Shown here in pieces: positions 44,305 to 54,452 of a stretch of 64,000 bases of DNA. The stretch comes from Pararge aegeria. Taxonomy: Eukaryota; Arthropoda; Insecta; Lepidoptera; Nymphalidae. The notes below the pieces were generated by a model. The model made no database searches. It was not told the origin of the DNA and saw only the letters and a program-made list of their open reading frames with translations. The stretch lies in assembly GCF_905163445.1 (NCBI RefSeq), contig NC_053185.1, positions 13,162,001 to 13,226,000 of the forward strand, in the 5' to 3' direction. The position numbers were made by a program, and so were the translations under genes. Position 1 is the stretch's first letter. The number at the start of each line of letters is the position of its first letter.

Positions 44305-44450
44305 CATCCTGGGGTAGCTGGAAGAGATCTCTTATAGAGATCTTTATTTTTTTATTTATTTATTATGTATCTTATGTTCACAATCACAATTTATGGTACA
44401 TAAATAATCAATAAATACATAAATAAGTTCGTACACGTAAGCTTGTTGGC
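44305..44450 (+). mobile_element. LINE family J 3' end, plus
   Basis: 'ctggaagagatctcttatag' with a small 'agatctct' inverted repeat, then an AT-rich tail. It lies head-to-head with the minus copy at 44.1 kb. Confidence 0.45.
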
Positions 44451-44507
44451 TGATTGTATTGCATTAATATTTTTTTGACTAAAAATCATTGACAATTCTG
44501 CAATTAA

Positions 44508-44550
44508 ACCCGCCACCACGCACTCAAGCAACGTTGCGGGTTAAAGTCAC
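44508..44550 (-). mobile_element. RTE 3'-tail scrap, minus
   Basis: 'cccgccaccacgcactcaag' and 'caacgttgcgggtt' give the inverted family sequence. Confidence 0.4.
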
Positions 44551-44588
44551 TCACTCATATGAAAAGAAGTCTTCATATTTATAAACAA

Positions 44589-44720
44589 CTAGCTTTTATC
44601 CTATGTCATCTGTAGCGTATGCCATTCTCCAAAAATCAAGTCGATTGGTAATTTAGTTTAGGGCGTAAGGTAATAAAAAACAAACACACTTACGCATTTA
44701 TAATATAATATATAGTTAGA
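44589..44720 (+). mobile_element. Helitron-like (Lep1-type) repeat, internally deleted
   Basis: 'ctagcttttatcctatgtca', 'aagtcgattggtaatttag', 'cacacttacgcatttataat'. The Arg/Cys-rich first third is missing. Confidence 0.55.
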
Positions 44721-44724
44721 ACTA

Positions 44725-45455
44725 ACTCGATGCCGAAGGTCTATGAAACCTTTTCAAAAGCTTGAATAACGAATATGTTTTATAATATAATGTCCAGTAT
44801 CTATACAGAATTGATTGTTATTTTTCACATTGTGACTTCTTTAAAGGAGTTTGCCACAAAGTTGTTCAGTTGATTGAGTAGTTATTGTGGGCTCTCTGTC
44901 TAATCCTTTGTGAGCCTTTGTGTGTTTATTAAAACGAAAGATTAATTACGATAAGGAATTTTAAGAATTCGAAACTTTGTTGACTCGGTGTTCAGAATTT
45001 AATTTAAAAATTCCGAAGTTTAACGAGACAGGTGAACCAAACTGCTAAGCGCGTTATGAATTTTGCTCCACTGTAGTTTCGGGAATTTTTCCCGCGGACT
45101 CCACAAACTTTATGGCTTATCCTTCGACCGTATTCGTATAGAATTTTTTAAATCTAGATAAAAATTTTACACAGCTTTTTCGCTCTTGTAAAAACTTTGA
45201 AACGCAAAATTCTAGCTCGGCGGCTCTTTGTTTCAAAAATCTAGGCGCGATTTATGAATTTTGCTTTACTGATAACTACCTTCGTTACACTCTCTGTTTG
45301 TATATCTACCTTTTATACAATTCACATGTAGCTACTGTGAATGGAAAGTGAAATTCGCAAGCAAAACTTTAATCAGACTACGGATTACAAATTTAAATTG
45401 TTTTGCCTAAATAAATAAGAATGTTTTTGGACCACGCATATTTAAGACCTTTTAT
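44725..45455. other. Stretch without recognised features
   Basis: No gene is seen. Confidence 0.35.
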
Positions 45456-45665
45456 TAGATACTCACTCACTGATTTAAATAACGACAGAGGTGGAGTAAA
45501 AACTTTTCTAACCTAAATAACATTGTTCCATAATAAATTAACTACAGTACTTTTTTAATATTCTGCAAGAAGTTAGCCGTCAACAGTAATCTCAATTGGA
45601 GATAAGTTGTGAAGAGAAGAGTACCGTGTGGTCATAGATAATCAGAATACAGTTTTTACCATATC
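45456..45665 (+). repeat. Direct repeat pair, copy 1 (210 bp)
   Basis: From 'tagatactcactc' to 'cagtttttacc' this matches 46463-46671 with about 15 differences by eye. The unit is not obviously an LTR: I see no TG...CA ends and no primer-binding site. Confidence 0.85.
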
Positions 45666-46462
45666 CTCTTCCCGCGGGTGTCATAATATTGAAGTTAAGG
45701 TTATTCAATATTCTCAGAGTATCTCAACAATTCACGGAATAATGCTGTCCACCCGTCGTGTAATAGATCACGAGTATTGCTGGACGTTAAGTAATAATGG
45801 CCAAAGTCTCCTATCAGATCAGACTAAAATTCAGAAATTACACATTTGCATATTATAAGATCAAGGCGCTCAAGAGATCAGAGATTTCGCTTATGAATGA
45901 TTTTAAAAATGTATTTAAATCCCATTTCCCAATTCTATTCGAACATACGAGAATATGCTATTACAGGTTCACCAGTAAGAACCCTTTGTGCTTCCCTGAC
46001 ACAGTAGTAGGTATTGGATGCAAAAGCAACGTAAATATACTTTATTTTCAATAAAATTTAAGACTCTTGTTGAGCTCTCCGCACACACGTTAATATTATT
46101 GTCAATATTCTGCATATTGCCAATATTAATATTTTGCATATTGCCAATATTATTGGCTGTGCGCAGGACGGGGCGCATTGAAGAATTGAAGTATTGGAAA
46201 AAAAAGTACAATATATTTTATTATGTCAATAAGAAGCGCGTGGAACGGACTGAAAAGTAATGGTAAAATAGTTTTTTTCTGCTTATTTTTCATTAAAACC
46301 ATGTTCTGATGGTTTTAAAAAGATACAAACGGTGCAAATATAGAGTATTATTATAACTTTATTACTACTACTTTCTCGTTACGTAGGTAACGTACAAAAT
46401 ACGAAAAAAAGGAATCCCTTACTTATATAATTAATCTGTGATCAATAAACTTACACTCCAAG
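45666..46462. other. 800-bp spacer between direct repeats
   Basis: It holds frames of 76-85 codons on both strands without family patterns, and a 24-bp tandem pair at 46106-46154 ('tgcatattgccaatatta' core). I find no reverse transcriptase, protease or transposase signature. Confidence 0.5.
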
Positions 46463-46671
46463 TAGATACTCACTCTCTGTTTTAAATCATGACAGAGGTG
46501 GAGTAAAAACTTTTCCAACCTATATAACAATGTCCAATAATAAATTAAATACAGTACTTTTTTAATATTCTACAAAAAGTTAGCCGTCAACAGTAATCTC
46601 AATGGAGATAAGTTGTGAAGAGAATAGTACCGAGTGGTCATAGATAATCAGAATACAGTTTTTACCGTATC
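46463..46671 (+). repeat. Direct repeat pair, copy 2 (209 bp)
   Basis: See 45456-45665. The offset is about 1,006 bp. Confidence 0.85.
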
Positions 46672-46756
46672 GTTACCGGCGATCAAGGTAACTACTTAGT
46701 AGTTTACGCGTCATAAATTCGATATAGATACAAGTTAATTTAATAAATAAAACTTT

Positions 46757-46866
46757 CATCCGACTAGGCTGTTGTCGTAACTGCATTAATTAAGAGACTT
46801 AACCCTCGCGTTAATGGCGACCAGGCTTTCGATATAACTCCACCTAAATTTCCTCTTGATTGATTA
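46757..46866 (+). repeat. Repeat family G, copy 1
   Basis: 'ctgcattaattaagagactt', 'aaccctcgcgttaatggcg', 'ctaaatttcctcttgattga'. Three full copies lie within 2.2 kb. Confidence 0.7.
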
Positions 46867-47313
46867 ATTTCATATTAACGTTGTTGCTACATTTTTGACG
46901 TTCATTATGTCTATGTCACTATTGTTACCAAGGGTTTAACTGTCGTAGAATGAATGGGATAATTCTCTTAACCTTTTTCCTATGGCTGCCTGAGTTCTTT
47001 GATAAATAACATCCGAAATTAAATCAATCTATACCAACATTTTCAGATTGAAGACTGTAGTGAAGATAGTAGAGTCATCCATGTATATAAGGTATATCTT
47101 TTGAAGATTTCGGATTAGGTTAATTAACAACTTCGGGCATAAAGCCTTATTCTCTCTCTGATAGATCGATTCTATCCGCTGTTGCTGAAACCAAGATATT
47201 ATGACGTCGTGGCAGTTTAGCGAGAATAAAATAGATGTTTTTATTGCAAGTTATATTCACAAGTTTTGCAATTCAGTTCGAGTAAATGTTGTATTAAATA
47301 GTATGTAATAACG
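46867..47313. other. Stretch without recognised features
   Basis: No gene or named repeat is seen. Confidence 0.35.
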
Positions 47314-47592
47314 GTGGTAGCCTATGGTTAGGACTTCGGCCTCACTCTCCTCCGAATTCGTACCCCAGCACGCACCTTTTTGAATGTATGTTTGTTTTAT
47401 GCAATTAAATATCACTTTCTCTAACGGTGAAGGAAAATATTGTGAGGAAACTTACATGCCTGATAGTTCCCTATAATAATGGCGTAAGAATTCCATCAAT
47501 CTGCGCTTGGTCAGCGTGGTAGAGATTACGTCCTAAACCCTCCTCTTCTGAGAGGAGACCCGTGCTCTGTAGTCGGCCGCTAATGATGAAGA
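47314..47592 (+). mobile_element. SINE family B, full-length plus copy
   Basis: The tRNA-like head ('ggtagcctatggttaggact', then 'ccgaattcgtacccc' where the B-box is mutated) is followed by 'aattaaatatcactttctc', 'ggtgaaggaaaatattgtga', 'gcttggtcagcgtggtag' and a 'taatgatgaagaa' tail. This copy sets the sense direction of the family. Confidence 0.8.
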
Positions 47593-47846
47593 AAATAAAT
47601 AAATAAATATACTACGACAATACACACATCGCCACCTAGCCCCAAAGTAAGCGTAGCTTGTGTTATGGGTACTAAGATAACTGATGAATATTTTTGTGAA
47701 TAACATACATAAATACTTAAAATAAACATATAAACACCCAGACACTGAAAAACATTCATGCTCATCACACAGACATTTACCAGTAGTGGGAATCGAACCC
47801 ACGGCCTTGGGCTCAGAATGCAGGATAGCTGCGCCAATCGGCCGTC
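47593..47846 (-). mobile_element. SINE family A, full-length minus copy
   Basis: It runs from an AAATAAATAAAT tail through 'catcgccacctagccccaaa' and an inverted B-box ('gggaatcgaacccac', 47789-47803) to 'ccaatcggccgtc'. It abuts SINE B tail to tail. The frames at 47533-47837 are shadows. Confidence 0.8.
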
Positions 47847-48007
47847 AGAAAATGAGTATGTAACACAATTATTTATTCAGTACCTACGTAAGTAAGTAGG
47901 AAATTGTTCACCTAATTCCTCATGCACACACGTTTAAAAGTATATTTATTTACAACACGAGGGTATTAACTATTCCCCATTCTGTTTCGGCATACCAAAA
48001 ATCTTAC

Positions 48008-48137
48008 CCACATAGGTAAAACCTTAAAGCACTACGCTTACGCTGCCGTGCCTGCATTAATTAGCCGACTTAACCCTCACGTTAATGGTAGCCGGGCCAC
48101 GGGTTTAATTCCGCTTAAATTTACCCCATGATTGATT
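48008..48137 (+). repeat. Repeat family G, copy 2
   Basis: 'cataggtaaaaccttaaagc', 'gcctgcattaattagccgac', 'ttaaatttaccccatgattg'. Confidence 0.7.
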
Positions 48138-48244
48138 CCCTCTTTTGATTTATTTAGTGGGAATTAAAAAAATGTTTCATTTTAAGCGTTTAAACTGTCA
48201 TGAATGATTGGATTGCGGTGTGTTCATTTCATCACAATTGAATA

Positions 48245-48425
48245 AATTCTTACTTATATTGTAAATACAAAAGTGAGTCTGTTTTTGTGTTTTTTTTTTA
48301 TATGTTGGTTACCTATGTTCGGCTCAACCTTTGAATTGATCTGGATGAACTAAGATTTCCGACTAGGTATTACAGCATAACCTTAGAGAAATTGTTCCAA
48401 TTCCTCTTTCGAAGATCACTTTAAG
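48245..48425 (-). mobile_element. Probable Helitron-like repeat, minus, decayed
   Basis: 'aaatacaaaagtgagtctgt' and 'tttgaattgatctggatg' loosely follow the inverted family order. Confidence 0.35.
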
Positions 48426-48829
48426 CTATCGTTCCCGGCTACAGATACATTGTATTAAATATAAAGTGCATTGTGTCCGTTTGTTTGCATTTTCACATTT
48501 TCCCATTTTATGGTGAACGCTTAACAATAAAGGTAAAAGAATTACTGTCATTTGCTAAATGGGATGAAGTGACTAACCGTTTGTTCGAGAAACAATTCTA
48601 AAGTGGAGAGGTTTTTGATGCCTCAATTTGTCATGTATACGGTTTCTGTATGTTCTTAATTCTGTGATGAAACCCATCTGGAGTTGAGCCCTTGCGCTTG
48701 ACGACTTCAGGGTTAAGGTGGAGACGTCAACCTGAATGAGGCTAAATAAGTGCTCCCACAGTTACTTATTCACAGATTTAAATAAACGCCCCGCCGTATT
48801 TAATTCAACCGTATTAAAAGCACACACAT

Positions 48830-48955
48830 AAATAGGTAAAGCGTTAAACTACGCCGACGCTACCGTAGTTGCATTAATTATAAGACTTAACCCTTCCGTT
48901 AACGGCAGCCGGGCTTGGGATCAGACTCCGCCTAAATTTACCCCTGATTGATTTA
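48830..48955 (+). repeat. Repeat family G, copy 3
   Basis: 'aaataggtaaagcgttaaac', 'ttgcattaattataagactt', 'ctaaatttacccctgattga'. It is closest to copy 2. Confidence 0.7.
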
Positions 48956-49383
48956 GGTTCCTAAATTTCGATTCCTAGTGCTACTTACGCTGATCTATGA
49001 GATAAACTTTATTTAAGCCATTATTAATTAGGGATGAAATATGTTTATTGGTCGAAATTCCACCGTTCTTCGAGTTGTAAAGGAAATACTTGTGAAGCTC
49101 AAGTATGCAAACCGTTTTGTGGAATATGTTGCCGATTTACCTAATACTATTCAATAATTTATACATGCTCAGGTTTATTTTTACATTATCGTAAATATGA
49201 ATACGGCATAATTGCAAAACTGTAAATTTATTATTAATCTGTGCTTTATTTTCTTGATATTTATTTGGTTTACAACGTTTATATCAAATGTAACAAATGA
49301 TTGGATAAAGGAACTCACAACACAAGCACAAAAGTTTATTTATTATTTTTTAGCTATTCTCTAATAACTTACTTCGACTTTAC

Positions 49384-49585
49384 TTAAACCAAATACTGTT
49401 GTACGCGACGCAGACCTACAAATGTTCTTTCGGCGACGATTTCATCGACGACTCGCTGCCAGGTGTTACGTTTACACTTAGTTTTTACAAACTCAGTATG
49501 ATAATTATTTCTACATATCTTAAAACGCTCGTATGAGTCCAACCAAGACCATTTAAGCCATTGTAAAAACGGACAAAATAAAAAA
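49384..49585 (-). pseudogene. MADF/SANT-like DNA-binding domain fragment
   Basis: A minus frame without an ATG reads W-L-K-W-S-W then 'LDSYERFKICRNNYHTEFVK', 'KCKRNTWQRVVDEI' and 'VAERTFVG', and stops at 49384-49386. A start of the type L-x-x-Y-E-x, an Asn/His/Phe mid-block and 'TWxxVxxEI' resemble MADF or Myb/SANT-like domains. These occur in insect transcription factors and in the accessory proteins of Harbinger transposons. It is about 65 codons long, shorter than the usual 80-90 residues. There is no start codon or flanking exon. A degenerate gene piece or transposon-derived scrap is most likely. Confidence 0.4.
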
Positions 49586-49589
49586 CGTG

Positions 49590-50185
49590 TTTTGGTTTAT
49601 CTTATCGTTTAAATAAACAATCATAATAAGCGACCCTTATTACAGAGACAATCCTATTTATTTGTATAGGTAAAGATAATTTAGATACAAAGTAACAAAC
49701 TGATCTTAGAGAATTCTTTCTTGGCGGCCATATGGGTTTAGTATCGGAACAAACCGCCGTCAAAGTTAAAAGCGCCCATTAAAACGGCAGTAAATCTCGC
49801 TAACAGCCCACTTTGTTGCAGTATTACAAGTAATTTAAATTTTGTTTAATTATCTACAGTAAAATTTACATCGCTGTTGTAGGTACTTATTAGAGTAAAT
49901 AATATTGTCAATCATCACACATTGTGTGTGTGCGTGTTTGTACACAAATCTTGAAAACTTATCTAAATATCACAAATTTAAGGCGCAGTGTAGATTAGAG
50001 TTTTTTATGTGGTGCAGCAGGTGCAAATTGGGAATTTATAATTTCATAACTATTCAAGTCTGGTATGGTTCAGTTCAGGAGACACTCATAATATTTATGT
50101 CACATTTGGAAAAAAATTAAGCTGTCATTTGTTTACGGAGAAACACTCCAGTGGAATAATGGAGGTCGGTAAGATAAAGGCAACT
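49590..50185. other. Stretch without a supported gene
   Basis: A GC-richer segment at about 49725-49810 is unassigned. The 71-codon frame at 49905-50120 has no pattern. Confidence 0.35.
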
Positions 50186-50188
50186 TGG

Positions 50189-50490
50189 CTAGGGGTCCAT
50201 CGGGTCTGTTTGATGTAATATTCGAGACAACCGCGTTTCAACGGTGGGCTCGGACGGGTCAATTCCGATGATGGTGCTCACATGGCTCGCGATGTAGTAA
50301 ACGCCCTTCTTGAGAATTGCTGTGTATATAATTAAGCCAAGCTCCAAGCAGCCGATAAGCAACGCCTTTTTATACGGGTAATACTTCAGGATAGCTATGC
50401 TAAGGCCCGCAATCATCAGAGTTGAGTTTGTTGTAACATCTGCGTTACTGCCCGTATTCAAGTTGAGACAACTTTGAGCTAGTTCAGAGT
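50189..50490 (-). CDS. Unrecognised coding-like frame with hydrophobic segments
   Basis: On the minus strand the frame is open from a stop near 50501 to the stop at 50189-50191. The part from 50461 is 90 codons. It has a Thr/Asn-rich start, a hydrophobic stretch 'STLMIAGLSIAIL', a Tyr/Lys linker 'KYYPYKKA', a second stretch 'LLIGCLELGLIIYTAIL', then 'KKGVYYIASHVSTIIGIDP' and an acidic, charged end. The base composition is richer in GC than the surroundings. Two membrane-helix-length segments are what I see; a membrane protein is an inference. There is no usable ATG at the front and no clear splice acceptor. The DNA just upstream ('gtagcgccatctagt') looks repeat-like. It could be a terminal exon, a processed fragment or chance. 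Confidence 0.35.
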
Positions 50491-50499
50491 AGTTTGACT

Positions 50500-50875
50500 A
50501 GATGGCGCTACAATCGCGAACGCTTATTTATGCAAACAAATCTGTAGTTCAAACATATTTGTTTAGTATTAAAGTTAAAGAAGATTGTACTGTATATTTA
50601 TCAGCACAAACTAAATAATTTCTTACAGTAGGTACCTATGCAGTAAGCGTAGTTAATACGAAGCTAGCAGCCAATGTTGACTTGGTGTTGTATTGTTGGC
50701 CTTGTATTAACAGTATTTCAAGTCAATCCAGCGTTGACCGCCAGCCCTGCAGGCCCCTGACACGGAATAAGCACAGGAAAATGGAATGAATGAAATACAT
50801 GTGTAACCGGGGTAACCGTTTATTATTACACATGTATTATTTGGATATTATTTCCACTTATGCGCCAGTACTTTG
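50500..50875. other. Stretch without recognised features
   Basis: No gene is seen. A 'tagatggcgctac' phrase at 50499-50511 is common in lepidopteran repeats. Confidence 0.35.
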
Positions 50876-50879
50876 AGAG

Positions 50880-51060
50880 ATGATAAAGGTGTGAGAGAAG
50901 ATACATTTTTATCCTTTTCCCGGGGATATAATTGTCTCCTGCCCATGCTAGCCGTGCTAGCGGTAATAGAGTGCCCATTTATTTCCCAATCCACTGGCAA
51001 GCGGTGTCTTGCCTCTTCAACTGACGCCAGTCCACTGGCTTCGTATAAACCATGCTGTAT
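50880..51060 (+). mobile_element. Repeat family E, longest copy
   Basis: 'cccggggatataattgtctc', 'ctgcccatgctagccgtgct', 'aatccactggcaagcggtgt' and 'gacgccagtccactggc' follow the family order. The frames at 50848-51192 (minus) and 50873-51160 (plus) lie over it and are not supported as genes. Confidence 0.55.
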
Positions 51061-52545
51061 TCTATTGGTACAGGCCATTGCAAAATTTCCGATGCATATC
51101 GACCGCTCATTATTTAATATCAAAAGCTTGTCGAGCAATTTTAATGGCCGTATAGTGTGAAAAATACAAATGTTAACAAGATTATAACACAAAGAAATAC
51201 GATATTATTATGAAGAATAAAATACAGTTAGTAGCGTGCCGGCAACACGTGTACCGCCGTGGAAAAACATGGCTTTAAACAAAATTGTTTTATTAGTACT
51301 ATTTTTTGTGTTTAATTTATATGGAGCAGATATTGAGATGAAGCAGTAATATTGAAACTTGTTTGACTCATAAATATTACTATAAACTAATTCAACATTG
51401 GTACTTTAAATTAAATGAATTTTGAATTTCATTAAAACTTAATAAAATCAACTTAATATCTAGTTGCTTATAAAATATTTGTAAGGACTCGGTACAGCAC
51501 TAATTCTTCTTGAATTATAAATCCCCCATGTCATAGAAAGGTTATTGAGGTATCACTTAGAGGATTTCAATGATAGTTGAATATATTGTACTATTTCAAA
51601 TATTGTTGAGTTTTAGTTTTTAAACTTCTTAAGATTTATATTGATATGTATAACTTTAATGTATAACTTTAATGTATAACTACTAACAAAGAATGAAAGA
51701 CGGGTTTGAAAAAATATTTTTTATATTTTATAGCCCAGGTTTTGAAAAAGGCTACATATCTAATAATGTTAATGCTAATCTATAATGTTCACCCTTAATA
51801 TTCTGTTTTTTATGTTCACCCCACACGGATTATATACCTCACAATCTTATATGGAAGTCCGTTATTTATAAGTTATAGTTATCGATGAAAATTGGCATTT
51901 GAGTTGAACATTCTACCCCCAAAGGGGTTTAGGGAATGGAATTTTATTTGTCATAACACGCTTAATTCAGAACATATCAGTCCGATTAAAAAAACAATTG
52001 AGCAATTTTCAAATCTTGAAGAGGCAGACGGTCGTCATGGTGGGTCGGGGTATATTTTGTCGATAGAGGAAATCAGTTTGTATGGGGATTTCGTTGCGTG
52101 TGGAAGTAGTAGGGTACCGCTCGTATTGAATTTAATAATAGCCTTTTAGGTCTGCTTAAGAACAGTTTAATACAGTTAATTTCCTAATATCGTATATAAT
52201 TATTTATTAATAAAATCACGAAGTAAAAAACCAATAGCTTGTTATGTACGTTGTTTACATTAGATTTTTTTTTTATATGGAAATATAAAAACATGTTTAC
52301 GTATTACAAACTCTATTGTGTTTTTAAGATTGATAAATATAGATAGAGGTACAGTTAAAGGTTAAAGTCGAAATTATTAGTACTCAAACGATTGAACAAA
52401 AAAACCCTGTCTAGTAACTTTTCAAACGCAGCATTGATGTAGTGGAGCTGACTCTGCTGAGTGAGAACTATTTCAGAACTTGCCTTCAAACATTACTCTC
52501 GGTTCTGAGTGTCGTTTTTTATAGTCTACTAGCAATTTCACCCAT
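51061..52545. other. AT-rich stretch with a 13-bp tandem
   Basis: At 51647-51680 'tgtataactttaa' is repeated 2.6 times exactly. The 85-codon frame at 51892-52149 has no family pattern. Confidence 0.45.
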
Positions 52546-52550
52546 CTAGT

Positions 52551-52961
52551 TTAATCATCACTAAATGCGTCAACCAGGGCTGTCCTGCAGAAGCCGCAAA
52601 AGGTAGTGGCTAACAGGATTTGCCGGGCTTGCACCACTGTTGCCTTTAGGGCTGGCTGCGTCTTGACGGGCACTTCCCTTTGGGACTGCCGCTTCCAGGT
52701 CCTCTCAGCGTTCCAACTCCCGCAGCGGGAGTCCGCAGCACTGCAGTCCTCAGTGCAGAAGGAGGCCGCGGCTATCTGAAGAGGATACAGACGCGCATCC
52801 GCTCCGGTGTACACGGGTTGGAAGAAGACGGCGTCAGGCTGTGGCACTCTTGGTAGGCTGAGAGTAACTCCTGATTCCCTTCTCGTTAGTGCGGCAGCCC
52901 CAGCAATCAGTTGAGGTAGTCGGTAAACCTCCGGGAAGTATACAACGGGTTCCTCGGGCGT
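52551..52961 (-). CDS. GC-rich orphan frame, possible terminal exon or transposon ORF
   Basis: The frame is open for 136 codons from a stop at 52962-52964 to the stop at 52551-52553. The upstream stop is part of 'ttgttggctttgttag', which reads as a pyrimidine-rich splice acceptor, so the frame could be an exon entered at 52961. It contains 'PEEPVVYFPEVYRLPQL', 'LSLPRVPQPDAVFFQPV', then 'SFCTEDCSAADSRCG' and a late 'CGFCRTALVD'. Five Cys residues are in short spacings but form no named zinc motif that I can identify. The region is clearly GC-richer than its AT-rich flanks and extends as GC-rich DNA to about 53075. I do not recognise the protein. A young non-LTR or LTR element piece is as likely as a host exon. 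Confidence 0.35.
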   Translation of the reverse strand, partial: TPEEPVVYFPEVYRLPQLIAGAAALTRRESGVTLSLPRVPQPDAVFFQPVYTGADARLYPLQIAAASFCTEDCSAADSRCGSWNAERTWKRQSQREVPVKTQPALKATVVQARQILLATTFCGFCRTALVDAFSDD

Positions 52962-53075
52962 CTAACAAAGCCAACAAGAGGGACATGCCGTGGTAGTTTT
53001 TAGTTTGGGTATACCCTCTCTAGAGAGGGAAGATACAACCTACATGCTGCCCAAGGCTGAGAGGTAGCCATAAAT
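52962..53075 (-). repeat. GC-rich leader next to the orphan frame
   Basis: It contains an inverted repeat 'ccctctctagagaggg' at 53017-53032 and 'ctgcccaaggctgagaggta'. I suspect it is part of the same element as 52551-52961. Confidence 0.3.
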
Positions 53076-53079
53076 AAGG

Positions 53080-53770
53080 TTATTATGACCAGCGGTTTAA
53101 CCTAACATTACTTTACATTTTTGAGAACTCGATTATAATGTAACATAATAAGTATAATGCACCATTATTATTGTACGCATTAATAATTTACAGCATAAGT
53201 TTAAAATTGATTTTAAATAATTTTTATTATCAAAGAGATGGATGAAAATAGGAAAAGGTATCAATATATGGACTTCCATACAGAATCGTATATATTTTCA
53301 GGAATACGACATGCTTTGTTAGAGGTTTAGGAGGCATTATACCCTGATAGGATTAAACCCCAATCTCTTTTTGTTGCCTTTTCGGAGATAATTGTAGTGG
53401 CTTCCTATGCCCTTTTGATAAAATGGAAGCTGAAAATGTTCATTATTCTTTTCATATTTTGGGCATAAATATTTTTGTCAAAGGATTTTACGTATTGTTA
53501 AAAAAATAACGCGTTCGGACAGATTAACATTTGAACGGTTTCAATATTTTATGCAATCATTACGTTGAGCTTGACAGGTAAAAGGAATAAAGTGTATTTA
53601 ACAGAATTATAGGATTACCGGAATTATCACCATATTTTCCATACGAATATCAAATGTCTGGGCTACTTTGAAATATTTTTCAATTATTTTTATATAAAAG
53701 GTATCTAACGTAAACAGTTCGGCGTTTGGGAGTCAGCTAAAATTAAATGGTTCAATTATTTCTTTAAAAG
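53080..53770. other. AT-rich stretch, nothing recognised
   Basis: No feature is seen. Confidence 0.4.
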
Positions 53771-53774
53771 TAGA

Positions 53775-53960
53775 CAGAGCTTGCTTGCAGAGACCGCCAT
53801 GCTTATTTCTTCTGCCACACAGCAGCGCATTACTGTTTGCCGGTGTGATTATAGGCAAATGAGGCTTAACATTTTCCTCAGGTTGATAGACACAGGGCGC
53901 ACTTTGTACGACGTGTCTTTGGCATGACCTGCGAAACGTTGCACTGATTATATGCGATGG
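53775..53960 (-). mobile_element. Repeat family D, minus copy
   Basis: 'ccgccatgcttatttcttct', 'gccggtgtgattataggcaa' and 'caggttgatagacacagggc' are the inverted family order. Confidence 0.6.
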
Positions 53961-54029
53961 TATACCGAAGACAGGGGGAGCTATTTAAAGGACATCACTG
54001 TGAGACAAACACTGACAGTGCCTTATAGT

Positions 54030-54180
54030 GTACTCAAAGTGGTAGTGTGAAGTCTTCCAATATCACACTCTGCCTGAGTATAATGGACGACGGTCTAAAT
54101 CCTGCTCATTTTCAGAGGAGATCTATATCGTCATAGGCCCTGACGTGGGCCGGTAATGGGTCAATAAAGACGATGATGAA
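54030..54180 (+). mobile_element. SINE family B 3' part, plus copy
   Basis: 'gaagtcttccaatatcacac', 'gacgacggtctaaatcctgc', 'gggccggtaatgggtcaata' and a 'gacgatgatga' tail. Confidence 0.65.
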
Positions 54181-54184
54181 ATTA

Positions 54185-54450
54185 TATTATTATGACAATA
54201 AAGTAATAGACACAAACGTCACGAGTGCGGATAGAATTTCATCATTCATAGTTCATATTCATTGTACCTACTCGTGATATGATTTGTGTTGCTGTGCCAA
54301 CCATACTTACGAGTAGTATAAAGGAAAAGCAATTAATATAGCAATAATAACTTATACCTAAAGTGTCAAGCTTGGGATCACTGATTTGGTCTTAAGGTGC
54401 TAACAACTGCTAAATGAAGTTAAAGGAACAAACTATTAAAAAATATATGT
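54185..54450. other. Stretch without recognised features
   Basis: No feature is seen. Confidence 0.3.
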
Positions 54451-54452
54451 TA

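Noticed and set aside
45456..46671. LTR retrotransposon
   Set aside because: No TG...CA termini, primer site, or protease, reverse transcriptase or integrase motif could be seen. It is kept only as a direct repeat pair.
50848..51192. 114-codon minus and 95-codon plus frames
   Set aside because: Both overlie the family E repeat and oppose each other.
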